Assembly (NCBI RefSeq): GCF_000717335.1
Contig: NZ_JNYZ01000049.1
Location: forward strand, 1-64,000
Reading direction: 5' to 3'
DNA from: Amycolatopsis jejuensis
GTDB lineage: Bacteria; Actinomycetota; Actinomycetes; Mycobacteriales; Pseudonocardiaceae
Length of the DNA: 64,000 bases
Below the pieces are notes generated by a model. The model had not been told where the DNA came from. It made no database searches and was given only the letters and a program-made list of their open reading frames with translations. The position numbers and the translations under genes were made by a program. Positions 19,119 to 27,565 of the stretch are shown in pieces. Position 1 is the stretch's first letter. Every line of letters starts with the position of its first letter.

Positions 19119-19667
19119 ATGCGTGCATATCCGGTCGCCCTGCTGATCTCCGCCGCCGCCCTGCTCGCCGCCTGCTCGTCGGGGGACCAGCAGGCGTCCG
19201 CGCCGAAACCGCACACGAAGGCCCCGTCCTCCGCACCGGCCAAGAAGGCCCCGGAGACCTGTTCGCTGCTGCCGCCCGACCAGGTCGGCAAGGCGATCAG
19301 CAAGGCGGGCGTCACGTCGAAGCCCGGGCCGAAGGAGGAGAACGCGACCAACGGCGGCAAGGCCACGAGCTGCGAGTTCGTCGTCGAGGGCAAGACCGCC
19401 GGCGCGCTCGCGGTCACCCGCTACGAGGGCCGCCAGGCCAAGCCCGCGGACATGGTCGCCGCGATCAAGAAGGCCAAGCCGGGCGCGGTCGACGTGCCGG
19501 GCTTCCCCGACGGCGCGGTGTACTACGTCGACCAGCAGAAGAGCGCCACGCTCGCCGCGGCCAAGATCTCCGGCGGCGTTCCGGTGCTGGTCAACTACAC
19601 CGGACCGGCCAAGATGACCCAGGAGATGATGGTCCCGCTGGTGCACACCGCGGTCACCGGGGCCTGA
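19119..19667 (+). CDS. DUF3558-like lipoprotein
   Basis: A 182-residue secreted lipoprotein. The signal MRAYPVALLISAAALLAAC ends in lipobox LLAAC, followed by a Ser/Pro/Lys linker and a domain opening with ETCSLLPPDQVGKAI, typical of actinobacterial DUF3558. A second Cys (TSCEF) could pair with the first. Function is unknown. ATG 19119 is preferred to 19110 because TAGCAT (19106-19111) lies seven bases before it, giving a leaderless start and a compact signal peptide. Confidence 0.78.
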   Translation: MRAYPVALLISAAALLAACSSGDQQASAPKPHTKAPSSAPAKKAPETCSLLPPDQVGKAISKAGVTSKPGPKEENATNGGKATSCEFVVEGKTAGALAVTRYEGRQAKPADMVAAIKKAKPGAVDVPGFPDGAVYYVDQQKSATLAAAKISGGVPVLVNYTGPAKMTQEMMVPLVHTAVTGA

Positions 19668-19713
19668 TCACCCGATTTTCCACGCGCGTCCGGACAAGGC
19701 ACACTATTCGCCC

Positions 19714-21093
19714 ATGACGGACGTGACCCAGAGCACTACGCCGGAACCGACGCTGCGCCGGGTCATGGGACCCAAGCTGCTGCTGTTCTTCGTGGTCGGC
19801 GACATCATCGGGACCGGCGTGTACGCGCTCACCGGGCAGGTCGCCGGACGCGTCGGCGGGGCGTTGTGGCTGCCGTTCCTGCTGGCGTTCGTAGTGGCGT
19901 TCATGACCGCGTTCAGCTACCTCGAACTGGTCGGCAAATACCCGCGCGCGGCGGGTGCGGCGCTGTACACGAACAAGGCGTTCGGCGTGCCGTTCCTGAC
20001 CTTCATGGTCGCGTTCGCGGTGATGTGCTCGGGGATCACGTCGGCGTCGTCGGCCGCGGTCGCCTTCGGTGCGACGTACCTCGCGGCCTTCGTGAAGCTG
20101 CCGACCGTGCTGGTCGGCATCCTGTTCGTGATCATGCTGGCGCTGGTCAACTTCCGCGGTGTCGGCGAATCGGTGAAGGCCAATGTGGTCCTCACCTGCA
20201 TCGAACTGGCCGGGCTGCTGATCATCATCGGCGTCGGCGTGTGGGCGGTGCTGAACGGCGACGGCGAACCGTCCCGGCTGGTCGAGATCAACACCGCGGA
20301 CAAGACCTGGCTGGTCGCCATCACCTCGGCGACGTCGCTGGCGTTCTTCGCGATGGTCGGCTTCGAGGACTCGGTGAACATGGCCGAGGAGTGCCATGAC
20401 CCGGTCCGCATCTTCCCGCGCGCGATGCTGTGGGGCATGGTCGTGGCCGCGACGATCTACGTGCTGGTGTCGGTGACGTCCTCGCTGCTCGTCCCGGCGG
20501 GCGACCTGGCCGCGGCCAAGAGCGACGCGCTGCTCAAGGTCCTCGACGTTGGCGCACCCGGCTTCCCGCGCGAGGTGTTCTCCGCGATCGGCCTCTTCGC
20601 GGTGATCAACTCGGCGCTGATCAACATGCTGATGGCCAGCCGGTTGCTGTACGGGCTCGCGAACGAACGCGTGCTGCCACCGGCGTTCGGCCGCGTGCAT
20701 CCGACACGGCGTACGCCGTGGGTGTCGATCATCTTCACCAGCGTGATCGCGATCGGCCTGGTGTCCTTTGTGGACATCAGTGCGCTAGGCGGGACGACGG
20801 CGTTGCTGCTGCTCGTGGTCTTCGCCATCGTCAACATCGCGCTGCTGGTGCTGCGGCGGGACAAGGTGGCGCACAAGCATTTCCGCGCGCCGACGGTGAT
20901 TCCGGTGCTGGCCGCGATCTTCTGCCTGTACCTGGTCAGCCCGCTGTCCGGCCGTCCGGCGCAGGACTACCGCGTGGCCGGAATCCTGCTTGCCGTTGGC
21001 GTCCTGCTGTGGCTGGTGAACTCGCTGGTGAAACGAGGGCTGGACCGGCGCGCTAATGGTGACTCATCGCCGCCTCGAGCCACCACGAGCTGA
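19714..21093 (+). CDS. APC superfamily amino acid permease
   Basis: A 459-residue permease with 12 predicted helices. The first carries the substrate/sodium-site pattern VVGDIIGTGVYALTG, and helix 6 has AFFAMVGFEDSVNMAEE as in cationic amino acid transporter-like APC proteins. The exact amino acid is not predictable. Its 3' end overlaps the convergent TPP-enzyme gene by 41 bp. It may serve the adjacent catabolic module or be independent. Confidence 0.87.
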   Translation: MTDVTQSTTPEPTLRRVMGPKLLLFFVVGDIIGTGVYALTGQVAGRVGGALWLPFLLAFVVAFMTAFSYLELVGKYPRAAGAALYTNKAFGVPFLTFMVAFAVMCSGITSASSAAVAFGATYLAAFVKLPTVLVGILFVIMLALVNFRGVGESVKANVVLTCIELAGLLIIIGVGVWAVLNGDGEPSRLVEINTADKTWLVAITSATSLAFFAMVGFEDSVNMAEECHDPVRIFPRAMLWGMVVAATIYVLVSVTSSLLVPAGDLAAAKSDALLKVLDVGAPGFPREVFSAIGLFAVINSALINMLMASRLLYGLANERVLPPAFGRVHPTRRTPWVSIIFTSVIAIGLVSFVDISALGGTTALLLLVVFAIVNIALLVLRRDKVAHKHFRAPTVIPVLAAIFCLYLVSPLSGRPAQDYRVAGILLAVGVLLWLVNSLVKRGLDRRANGDSSPPRATTS

Positions 21094-22681
21094 AACCGGC
21101 GATCTTGGCATCGACGACCAGCGGACGGTCGAGCCCGGCGGCGACGCGGGTGGCCACTTCGGCGAGGCCTTCCTTGCCGCGCACGGTGACCGCGTCGCAG
21201 CCGTAACCGCGGGCGATCGCGGCGATGTCGGTGTCCGGGAAACGCACCGTGTCGGCCGGGTGTCCGTCGGGTTCGAAGTGGTACACCTCGGCGCCGTACG
21301 CGTGGTCGTTGTACACCACGATCAGCATCGGCAGCTTCAGCCGTACCACGGTTTCCAGCTCGGCAATGCTCATCAGGAACCCGCCGTCGCCGCAGGCCGC
21401 GACCGGGAACCGGTCCGGCCGGGCGAGCGCCGCGCCGACCGCGGTGGCCAGCCCGAGCCCGATCGACTGGAACGCCTGGGTGAAGCAGAACCCGTTCTCG
21501 TCGGGGACGTCGAGGTACATCGCCGGGTACCCCATGAAGTTGCCGGAATCGACGCCGACGACGCGGTTGGCCGGGATGATGTCGTCGAGAGCGGCGGACA
21601 GCGTGCGCGGGTCGATCACCTCGGCGGTACCCGCGTCCTCGTAAGTGTTGCTACGCCAGCGGATTTCCTGCGTGATGCGTTCCTTGACGGCGTCGCTGCG
21701 GTATCCGGCATGCGTTTCGAGACGGGTGGTGACGGCTGCCGCGGTACCCCCGACATCGCCGACGATCCCGCGCGTGATCGGTCGGTTTCGGCCCAGTGCT
21801 GCGGCTTCGAGGTCGACCTGCACCAATGTCGTGTCCGGAGTGAGGAGGGTTCCGTGGGCAGTGGTCCAGTCGTTGAGGGCGGAACCCCAGCCGACCACGA
21901 CGTCCGCGCCGCGAATCAGTTCCGCCGTGAGCGGCGAGGAGAAGCCGCCGGACACCCCGATCGACCAGGGCTCACCGGTGAACAGTCCTTTTGCGACGGC
22001 TCCCTCGGCGAGCAGGGCACCGCAACGATTGGCCAGCGCCACCAACTCTTTCCGCGCTGACCGGGATCCGCGTCCACAAAGGAATACCGGCCGCTCCGCC
22101 TTCTGCAGAATTGACGCGAGTGCCTCGACGTCCTCTTCGGACGCTCGTGGATACGGCAACGGCTCGATTTCGGTAAGCTCGTCGAGAAGCCGTTCGTCGA
22201 TGAGTCCGCTTTGGACTTCGAGCGGGAGTCGCAAAAGGACGGTCCGCCGATCGCGGCGCGCCTGAATGAACGCGCGCCGGACGTCGGCCAATGCGGATTC
22301 CGGTGAGCGCACCAGAATGCTCAACGCGCCGACCGACCGGGCAAGCGCGTCCTGGTCGATGTGGAAGTTGGACAACGGATCCGTCACCTCGCCGGTGACG
22401 ACCACCAACGGCGTCCGGCTCTTCGCCGCTTCGCCGAGCCCGGTCGTGGCGTTGGCCAGCCCGCAGCCCTGATGCACTGACACGACCGCGACTTCGCCGC
22501 TGCACCGCGCGTAAGCGTCCGCCATCGTGGTGGCCCCGCCCTCGTGCCGGGCCGCGACGAATTCGGCGCCGCCCTGTACGAGTCCGTTGGTGAAGTGGAA
22601 ATTCCCGCTCCCCACCACACCGAATGCCCTCCGGACGCCGAACCGCGCCAGCGCAATCCCGACGGCTTGCGCGACATTCAC
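21053..22681 (-). CDS. Thiamine pyrophosphate-dependent decarboxylase, benzoylformate/acetolactate-synthase-like
   Basis: A 542-residue three-domain TPP enzyme. The cofactor-activating Glu is in AARHEGGATTMADAYA (about residue 45) and the TPP/Mg motif is GDGGFLMSIAELETVVRLKLPMLIVVYND near residue 430. It resembles 2-oxo-acid decarboxylases more than true acetolactate synthase, and no regulatory subunit gene is present. The GTG start at 22681 overlaps the cyclase stop by GTGA, so the two proteins are made together and probably act in sequence. One candidate is decarboxylation of an aromatic 2-oxo acid made by the hydrolase, but the substrate is not shown by the sequence. Confidence 0.82.
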   Translation of the reverse strand: MNVAQAVGIALARFGVRRAFGVVGSGNFHFTNGLVQGGAEFVAARHEGGATTMADAYARCSGEVAVVSVHQGCGLANATTGLGEAAKSRTPLVVVTGEVTDPLSNFHIDQDALARSVGALSILVRSPESALADVRRAFIQARRDRRTVLLRLPLEVQSGLIDERLLDELTEIEPLPYPRASEEDVEALASILQKAERPVFLCGRGSRSARKELVALANRCGALLAEGAVAKGLFTGEPWSIGVSGGFSSPLTAELIRGADVVVGWGSALNDWTTAHGTLLTPDTTLVQVDLEAAALGRNRPITRGIVGDVGGTAAAVTTRLETHAGYRSDAVKERITQEIRWRSNTYEDAGTAEVIDPRTLSAALDDIIPANRVVGVDSGNFMGYPAMYLDVPDENGFCFTQAFQSIGLGLATAVGAALARPDRFPVAACGDGGFLMSIAELETVVRLKLPMLIVVYNDHAYGAEVYHFEPDGHPADTVRFPDTDIAAIARGYGCDAVTVRGKEGLAEVATRVAAGLDRPLVVDAKIAGFSSWWLEAAMSHH

Positions 22682-23466
22682 GACGGCACCACCGCGAGCA
22701 CCCGCGCCGGGCTGCCGGTTCCGCCGACGATCGGCAGCGGGCACACCACGACGAGCGCGCCGGACGCTGGCAGCGAGCCGAGGTTCTGCAGGGAGGTGAT
22801 GCCGTACTTGTCCGCGCCGAGCAGATGGTGATGCGCGGGCATCGGCGGGTCGAGCGAGAACCCGTTACCTGCGTCGATGCCGACGGTTTCCACGCCATAC
22901 CCGGCAATCGGCGTCTCCTCGGCGAGCCAGCGCGCCGCGGCCGACGACATACCGGGCGTGTGGCTGACGCCGTCGGTGGTGTTGAGGAACGCGTCGCGGT
23001 CCTGGGCGTAGCGGTCCCAGCCGGAGTGCACCAGCAGCCAGCCACCGGCGCGCAGCGGCCCGTGCGTGGACTCCCACGCGCGGATGTCGTCGATCTCCAG
23101 CAGGAAATCCGGGTCGTCGGCCACCCGCGCCGAGATGTCGAGGACGTGCGCGGGCCCGATCAGCCTGCCGACCGGCAGCTGCGAGACGTCGTCGCCGTCG
23201 CGATTGGAGATCCAGTGCCGCGGCGCGTCGAGGTGGGTGCCGATGTGCTCGCCGGTGTGGATGTTGTTGTGCCGCCACAACGGTCCGGAATCGTCGAACT
23301 CGCTCACGTGCTCGAGGCTGAAGTCGATGAGGTTCGCGAACGGCTCGGGCAGCTGCAGGGTGGGGGTGTCGGCGCTGAGCCGGTTGGTGAGGTCGACGAC
23401 CCGCAGCCGGCCGTCGGCGAGGTGGGTCAGTAGCTGGTCGACGGCGGTTTCGGCGGAGGTGGTCAT
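22678..23466 (-). CDS. Cyclase-family metal hydrolase (kynurenine formamidase / isatin hydrolase-like)
   Basis: A 262-residue member of the cyclase family (Pfam 04199) with the exact metal motif HxGTHxDxPxH, seen as HIGTHLDAPRH near residue 75. Known relatives hydrolyse N-formylkynurenine or isatin. It is translationally coupled to a TPP decarboxylase, and the divergent arm encodes a class V PLP enzyme, a family that includes kynureninase. Aromatic or indole-derived amides are therefore the leading guess. The ATG at 23466 has a GAGAGGGA ribosome site. Confidence 0.85.
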   Translation of the reverse strand: MTTSAETAVDQLLTHLADGRLRVVDLTNRLSADTPTLQLPEPFANLIDFSLEHVSEFDDSGPLWRHNNIHTGEHIGTHLDAPRHWISNRDGDDVSQLPVGRLIGPAHVLDISARVADDPDFLLEIDDIRAWESTHGPLRAGGWLLVHSGWDRYAQDRDAFLNTTDGVSHTPGMSSAAARWLAEETPIAGYGVETVGIDAGNGFSLDPPMPAHHHLLGADKYGITSLQNLGSLPASGALVVVCPLPIVGGTGSPARVLAVVPS

Positions 23467-23500
23467 CGAGTCCCTCTCTATCGCGGGTCCTTGACGGTCG

Positions 23501-23529
23501 TTGACAGGACGTTAGGTCGGATCTACCGT
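23501..23529 (+). promoter_or_regulatory. Promoter of XRE-cupin gene
   Basis: TTGACA (23501-23506) and TACCGT (23524-23529) are separated by 17 bp, the standard spacing for the housekeeping sigma factor. They lie in the divergent gap between the cyclase and XRE-cupin genes. The predicted message has a leader of about 40 bases with a GAGG ribosome site at 23564-23567. Confidence 0.5.
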
Positions 23530-23577
23530 ACCGTGTTCAATGGCACTGATGGAATAGTCAATCGAGGCGGGGTGCAG

Positions 23578-24141
23578 GTGGCGGTGGCAGACTCTCGGCC
23601 GGAGGTGCTTGGTGAGCGGATTCGCCAGATCAGGACGGCGAAATCGCTCTCCATTCGCGAACTTGCCGAACGTGCCGAGGTGTCCACCGGATTGATCAGC
23701 CAGGTTGAACGCGGGATCACTGAACCCAGCCTGCAGACCACGCGTGCGCTGGCCAAAGCCCTGCAGACCCCGCTGTTCGACCTCTTCGCCGAGCCGGACC
23801 GGGCCGAGGTGGCCGTGGTCCGCAAGGCGCGACGGCTGCGGCAGCAGTCGCCGCACGGGGAGATCTCGTACGAACGCGTGTCTCCCGGTTCGGGGCGGCT
23901 GGAGCTGCTCGAAGGCACGCTCAAGCCGGGTGGCGTGTCGTCCGAGGAACCGTGGACGCATCCGTCGGAGGAATGCGTCGTCGTCACCGAAGGCGAGCTC
24001 GTGGTCGAGGTGGACGGCGCCGAACATCGGCTGTCCGCGGGCGATTCATGTTACTTCGACTCCCGGCTGCCGCATCGATATCGCAACGACGGGACGGGTC
24101 CCGTCACGTTTTTCGCCGCCATCACCCCACCCAGCTACTGA
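23578..24141 (+). CDS. XRE-cupin transcriptional regulator
   Basis: About 187 residues: an N-terminal XRE helix-turn-helix (LGERIRQIRTAKSLSIRELAERAEVSTGLISQVERG) and a C-terminal cupin (WTHPSEECVVVTEGELVVEV, then GDSCYFDSRLPHRYRN). Regulators of this build sense small molecules and often control amine or amino acid catabolism. GTG 23578 gives 10-base spacing to GAGG; GTG 23572 is possible. It heads a plus-strand arm with a PLP enzyme and permease and is divergent to cyclase/TPP genes, so it probably controls both arms. Confidence 0.87.
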   Translation: MAVADSRPEVLGERIRQIRTAKSLSIRELAERAEVSTGLISQVERGITEPSLQTTRALAKALQTPLFDLFAEPDRAEVAVVRKARRLRQQSPHGEISYERVSPGSGRLELLEGTLKPGGVSSEEPWTHPSEECVVVTEGELVVEVDGAEHRLSAGDSCYFDSRLPHRYRNDGTGPVTFFAAITPPSY

Positions 24142-24151
24142 ACGGAGCGTC

Positions 24152-25285
24152 GTGACCGACCCAGCCGCCTTCCGGACCCACTTTCCCGCCTTCGCCGACT
24201 CGGTGCACCTCGCAAGCTGCAGCCAGGGCGCCCTTTCGGACGCGCTGACCGCGGAGCTCTTCGAGTTCCAGCACACGATCCGCGAGCACGGGGCGCCGTG
24301 GGACCGGTGGATGGTGAAGATCGCCGAGGCCCGCGCGTTGTTCGCGCGGCTGATCGGTGCGGGCGAGGACGACATCGCGGTGGTGCCGTCGGCGTCGGAG
24401 GGCGCGTACCAGGTCGCGTCCACACAGGTGTGGGACGAGCGGCCCGGGCTGGTCACGACCGACCTGGAGTTCCCGTCGATCGCGCACAACTGGCTTGCGC
24501 AGCAAGGGCGTGGCGCGGAGGTACGGTTCGTCGCGCACCACGACGGGTTGGTCGATGCCGAGGATTATCTTGCGGTGATCGGGCCGGATACGCAGCTGGT
24601 GTCCGTTCCGTTGGTCAGCTACGCCAACGGGCTGCGGTTCCCCGCGCGTGAAATTGTGAAGCTGGCCAAGGAAAATGGTGCGCGGACCTTTGTGGACGCG
24701 TATCAGGGTCTCGGCGTGGAACCCGTTGACGTCACCGAACTCGGCTGCGATTACCTCGTCAGCGGCAGCTTGAAGTACCTGCTCGGCATTTCCGGCATTG
24801 CTTTCCTGTACGTGCGACCGGGGTTGCGCGATGCCGTTTCCCCGCCGCTCACCGGCTGGTTCGGCCGCACGAATCCGTTCGAATTCGACCCCCGCAATCT
24901 CGAATACCCCGAGCACGCCCGCCGGTTCGAGAGCGGAACGCCGTCGGTTCCGTCGGCGTACGGCGCGGTGGCGGGGCTGACGCTGTTGCACCGCCTGGAC
25001 GCACATCGGGTACGCGAGCATGTCGAAGGGCTCACCGGACAGTTGCAGCAACGGCTTCTCGAAGCAGGAGAACGGCTTTGGTCGCCGCTCGAAGACGTCC
25101 GGCGTGGTCCGCTGGTGGCCATGTTCGATCGTGATCCCGATGCGCTGGCGGCATTTCTCGCCGAGCGGCGGATTGTGTGCAGTGCCCGCGGCGATGTGCT
25201 GCGGATGTCTTTCCATTACTACAACGAGGATTCCGACCTCGACGCCGTCGTCCGGGCGATCGCCGAGTACCGCGCGAGCCATTAG
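24152..25285 (+). CDS. Class V aminotransferase-fold PLP enzyme
   Basis: A 377-residue PLP enzyme of the class V fold (cysteine desulfurase, kynureninase, isopenicillin-N epimerase relatives). The cofactor Asp is in TFVDAYQGLGVEPVD near residue 187, and the PLP lysine is in VSGSLKYLLGISG near residue 207. There is no conserved desulfurase Cys loop that I can recognise. GTG 24152 follows GGAG at 24144-24147, ten bases after the regulator stop. With a cyclase-family hydrolase and permease nearby, a role in amino acid or kynurenine-like catabolism is inferred. Confidence 0.82.
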   Translation: MTDPAAFRTHFPAFADSVHLASCSQGALSDALTAELFEFQHTIREHGAPWDRWMVKIAEARALFARLIGAGEDDIAVVPSASEGAYQVASTQVWDERPGLVTTDLEFPSIAHNWLAQQGRGAEVRFVAHHDGLVDAEDYLAVIGPDTQLVSVPLVSYANGLRFPAREIVKLAKENGARTFVDAYQGLGVEPVDVTELGCDYLVSGSLKYLLGISGIAFLYVRPGLRDAVSPPLTGWFGRTNPFEFDPRNLEYPEHARRFESGTPSVPSAYGAVAGLTLLHRLDAHRVREHVEGLTGQLQQRLLEAGERLWSPLEDVRRGPLVAMFDRDPDALAAFLAERRIVCSARGDVLRMSFHYYNEDSDLDAVVRAIAEYRASH

Positions 25286-25293
25286 GAGCAGAT

Positions 25294-26703
25294 ATGCCGG
25301 AGTTGCAACGCAGGTTGCGCAGCAGACAGCTCACGATGATCGGAATCGGCGGGGCCATCGGCACCGGCCTTTTCCTCGGGTCGAGCCTGGCCATTTCCCA
25401 TGCGGGACCGGCCGTTGTGCTCGCTTACGTCCTTTGTGGACTGGTCGCGCTCGTGATTTCGTGGGCACTCGCGGAAATGGTCGTCGTGCATCCGGCGGCG
25501 GGTGCGTTCGGTGCGATTGCGCACAAGTATCTCGGTGCGGGTAGCGGGTTCGTGGTGCGCTGGGCGTACTGGGCCATGCAGGTGATCGCGATCGGCGGGG
25601 AGACGATTGCGGCGGGCGTATACGTCCAGTTCTGGTGGCCGCAGATTCCGCTGTGGCTTCCGGTGGCGGTGTTCTCGCTGCTGGTGATCGTGGTCAATGC
25701 CGCGGCCGTGCACATTTTCGGGGAGTTCGAGTACTTGTTCGCGATGATCAAGGTCTGCGCGATTCTGGTGTTCGTCGCACTCGGGCTGGTGCTGGTGTTC
25801 TTCGGGCTTCCGCACACCCCCGCGGCGGGGGTCTCGAATCTCACGGTGAGTGGCGGATTCTTGCCGAATGGCATGTCCGGTCTGTTTCTGGCCATGGTTT
25901 TCGTGCTGTTCAGCTACATCGGCACCGAGGTGGTTTCGGTGACCGCAGCCGAGTCCGAGAATCCGACCCGCGACATTCCCCGCGCGGCCCGGGCAATGGT
26001 GATCCGGCTGGCCATTTTCTACGTCGCGGCCATGCTCGTGGTCGTGCTCGTGGTGCCGTGGACGGTGACCGGCGAGGGCGGCTCGATCACCGCGAGCCCG
26101 TTCGTCCGCGTATTCCAAGCGGCCGGGGTACCCGCGGCCGCAACGGTGATGAACTTCGTGGTCCTCACGGCTGCGCTGTCGAGTGCGAACACGAACCTCT
26201 ATCTCACCACCCGGATGCTGCATTCCCTTGCCGAGCACCGATTCGCCCCATCGTGGACGGGACGGTTGACGAAAGCCGGAGTACCGCGTAACGCGCTCGT
26301 GCTGTCCACCGCCGGGCTGGTGATTGCGACGATCCTTTCGAAGAACTCCGATTCCAACGCCTACCTGGTGTTGTTCGGCATTTCGATTTTCGCCGCACTC
26401 GTGGTGTGGATCATCATTCTCGTGACCCACCTGGCATTCCGGATCCGCCGCCGCCGCGCCGGGTTACCCGCGTCCCCGGTGCAGTTGTGGGGCGCACCGG
26501 TGGTGAACGTGGTAGTGATTGCTTTCCTTGCCACAGTACTGGTCTCGACGTTCTGGATCGAAGGGCTCGACCCGGCGTGGAAGTTCGGTGTCCCGTTCTT
26601 CGTGCTGCTCGTGGCGGCTTACCTGGTGCTGCGAATGACCGGGCGCAGCAAGCACGCCCGCGAGACCGAACTCGAGGATTCGACGGTGGAGCAGAATGTC
26701 TAG
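25294..26703 (+). CDS. APC-family amino acid permease
   Basis: A 469-residue amino acid permease (AnsP/GabP/AroP-like branch) with 12 helices. It begins with MPELQRRLRSRQLTMIGIGGAIGTGLFLGS and has the conserved FSYIGTEVVSVTAAESENP. The ATG at 25294 has AGGAG, nine bases after the PLP-enzyme stop, so it is in the same operon and likely imports the module's substrate. Its stop codon TAG shares the palindrome CTAG with the stop of the convergent gene. Confidence 0.9.
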   Translation: MPELQRRLRSRQLTMIGIGGAIGTGLFLGSSLAISHAGPAVVLAYVLCGLVALVISWALAEMVVVHPAAGAFGAIAHKYLGAGSGFVVRWAYWAMQVIAIGGETIAAGVYVQFWWPQIPLWLPVAVFSLLVIVVNAAAVHIFGEFEYLFAMIKVCAILVFVALGLVLVFFGLPHTPAAGVSNLTVSGGFLPNGMSGLFLAMVFVLFSYIGTEVVSVTAAESENPTRDIPRAARAMVIRLAIFYVAAMLVVVLVVPWTVTGEGGSITASPFVRVFQAAGVPAAATVMNFVVLTAALSSANTNLYLTTRMLHSLAEHRFAPSWTGRLTKAGVPRNALVLSTAGLVIATILSKNSDSNAYLVLFGISIFAALVVWIIILVTHLAFRIRRRRAGLPASPVQLWGAPVVNVVVIAFLATVLVSTFWIEGLDPAWKFGVPFFVLLVAAYLVLRMTGRSKHARETELEDSTVEQNV

Positions 26704-27524
26704 CGGCGCAACGCTTGGAACTCCGTCTGGCTGTGCGCGCTGAACACGGTGACCTCGTCGGGGTGGTCGCGGGCCAGCGTGCGCAGCCGGGCGAGGTTGG
26801 TGCGGCGGGTGCGGCCGTCCATCTGGTTCAGCACTTCGAACGCGCGCATCCCCGGCGGGCAGTGCGGGTGTACCGGGGCGACCTCGCCGTGGAAGAAGTA
26901 CGCGTCACCGGCGTGCAGCAGCCAGCCGTCGCCGGTGTCCACCGCGACGCCCGCGTGGCCGTGCGTGTGCCCGGGCAGCGGGACCAGCAGGATCTCCGGC
27001 GGCAGGCCGCGCAGCGGTCGTACTGCCTCGAACCCGAACCAGGTCTCCCCGGCCTCGTCGTAGGTGCTCCACAGTGGACTGTGCGCGAACTGTACGGCCC
27101 GATACCGCGCTTTTTCCTGGTAGTTCTTGGGGTTTGCGGCGGCCCGTCGTTCGGTGGTGCGGACGTGCACGGTGGCGTCCGGGAAGTCGGCGAGGCCACC
27201 GGCGTGGTCGACGTCGAGGTGGGTCATCACGATGTGCCGTACGTCGGCGGGATCGTGGCCCAGCGCGCGGATCTGCGCCACCGCGGTCTCTTCCTCCGCG
27301 GGGCGGCCGCCCACCATGGTCAGGAACGGCCCGCCGAGCCAGCGCCGCGGTTCGGTGACCCCGCGGGTCCCGAAGCCGGTGTCGACCAGCACGAGCGCGT
27401 TGGCGGTCTCGACGAGCAGGCAGTGCGCGACGATCTCGCTCCGGCGCAGCAAGCCGGGGCGGCCGTCGAGCAGCCTGCCGCCGGGCGGGTGCATCGTGCC
27501 GCAGTTGAAGTGGTGCACCTTCAT
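26700..27524 (-). CDS. Metallo-beta-lactamase-fold hydrolase (lactonase-like)
   Basis: A 274-residue MBL-fold hydrolase. The metal motif is HLDVDHAGG, that is HxDxDH, where Asp replaces the usual second His; later ligands are seen in LPGHTHGHAGV and LLHAGDAYF. The family includes N-acyl homoserine lactonases, but this variant also covers other esterases, so quorum quenching is not established. The ATG at 27524 follows GAGAGGA. Its stop overlaps the APC permease stop in CTAG. It starts 41 bases after the EamA gene ends and may be cotranscribed with it. Confidence 0.83.
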   Translation of the reverse strand: MKVHHFNCGTMHPPGGRLLDGRPGLLRRSEIVAHCLLVETANALVLVDTGFGTRGVTEPRRWLGGPFLTMVGGRPAEEETAVAQIRALGHDPADVRHIVMTHLDVDHAGGLADFPDATVHVRTTERRAAANPKNYQEKARYRAVQFAHSPLWSTYDEAGETWFGFEAVRPLRGLPPEILLVPLPGHTHGHAGVAVDTGDGWLLHAGDAYFFHGEVAPVHPHCPPGMRAFEVLNQMDGRTRRTNLARLRTLARDHPDEVTVFSAHSQTEFQALRR

Positions 27525-27565
27525 GCGCTGTTCCTCTCGCCGGACCGGCCGCAGCTCGACCATAG

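Noticed and set aside
21053..26703. Biosynthetic gene cluster for a secondary metabolite
   Set aside because: No synthase, carrier protein or tailoring set; gene types fit catabolism better.
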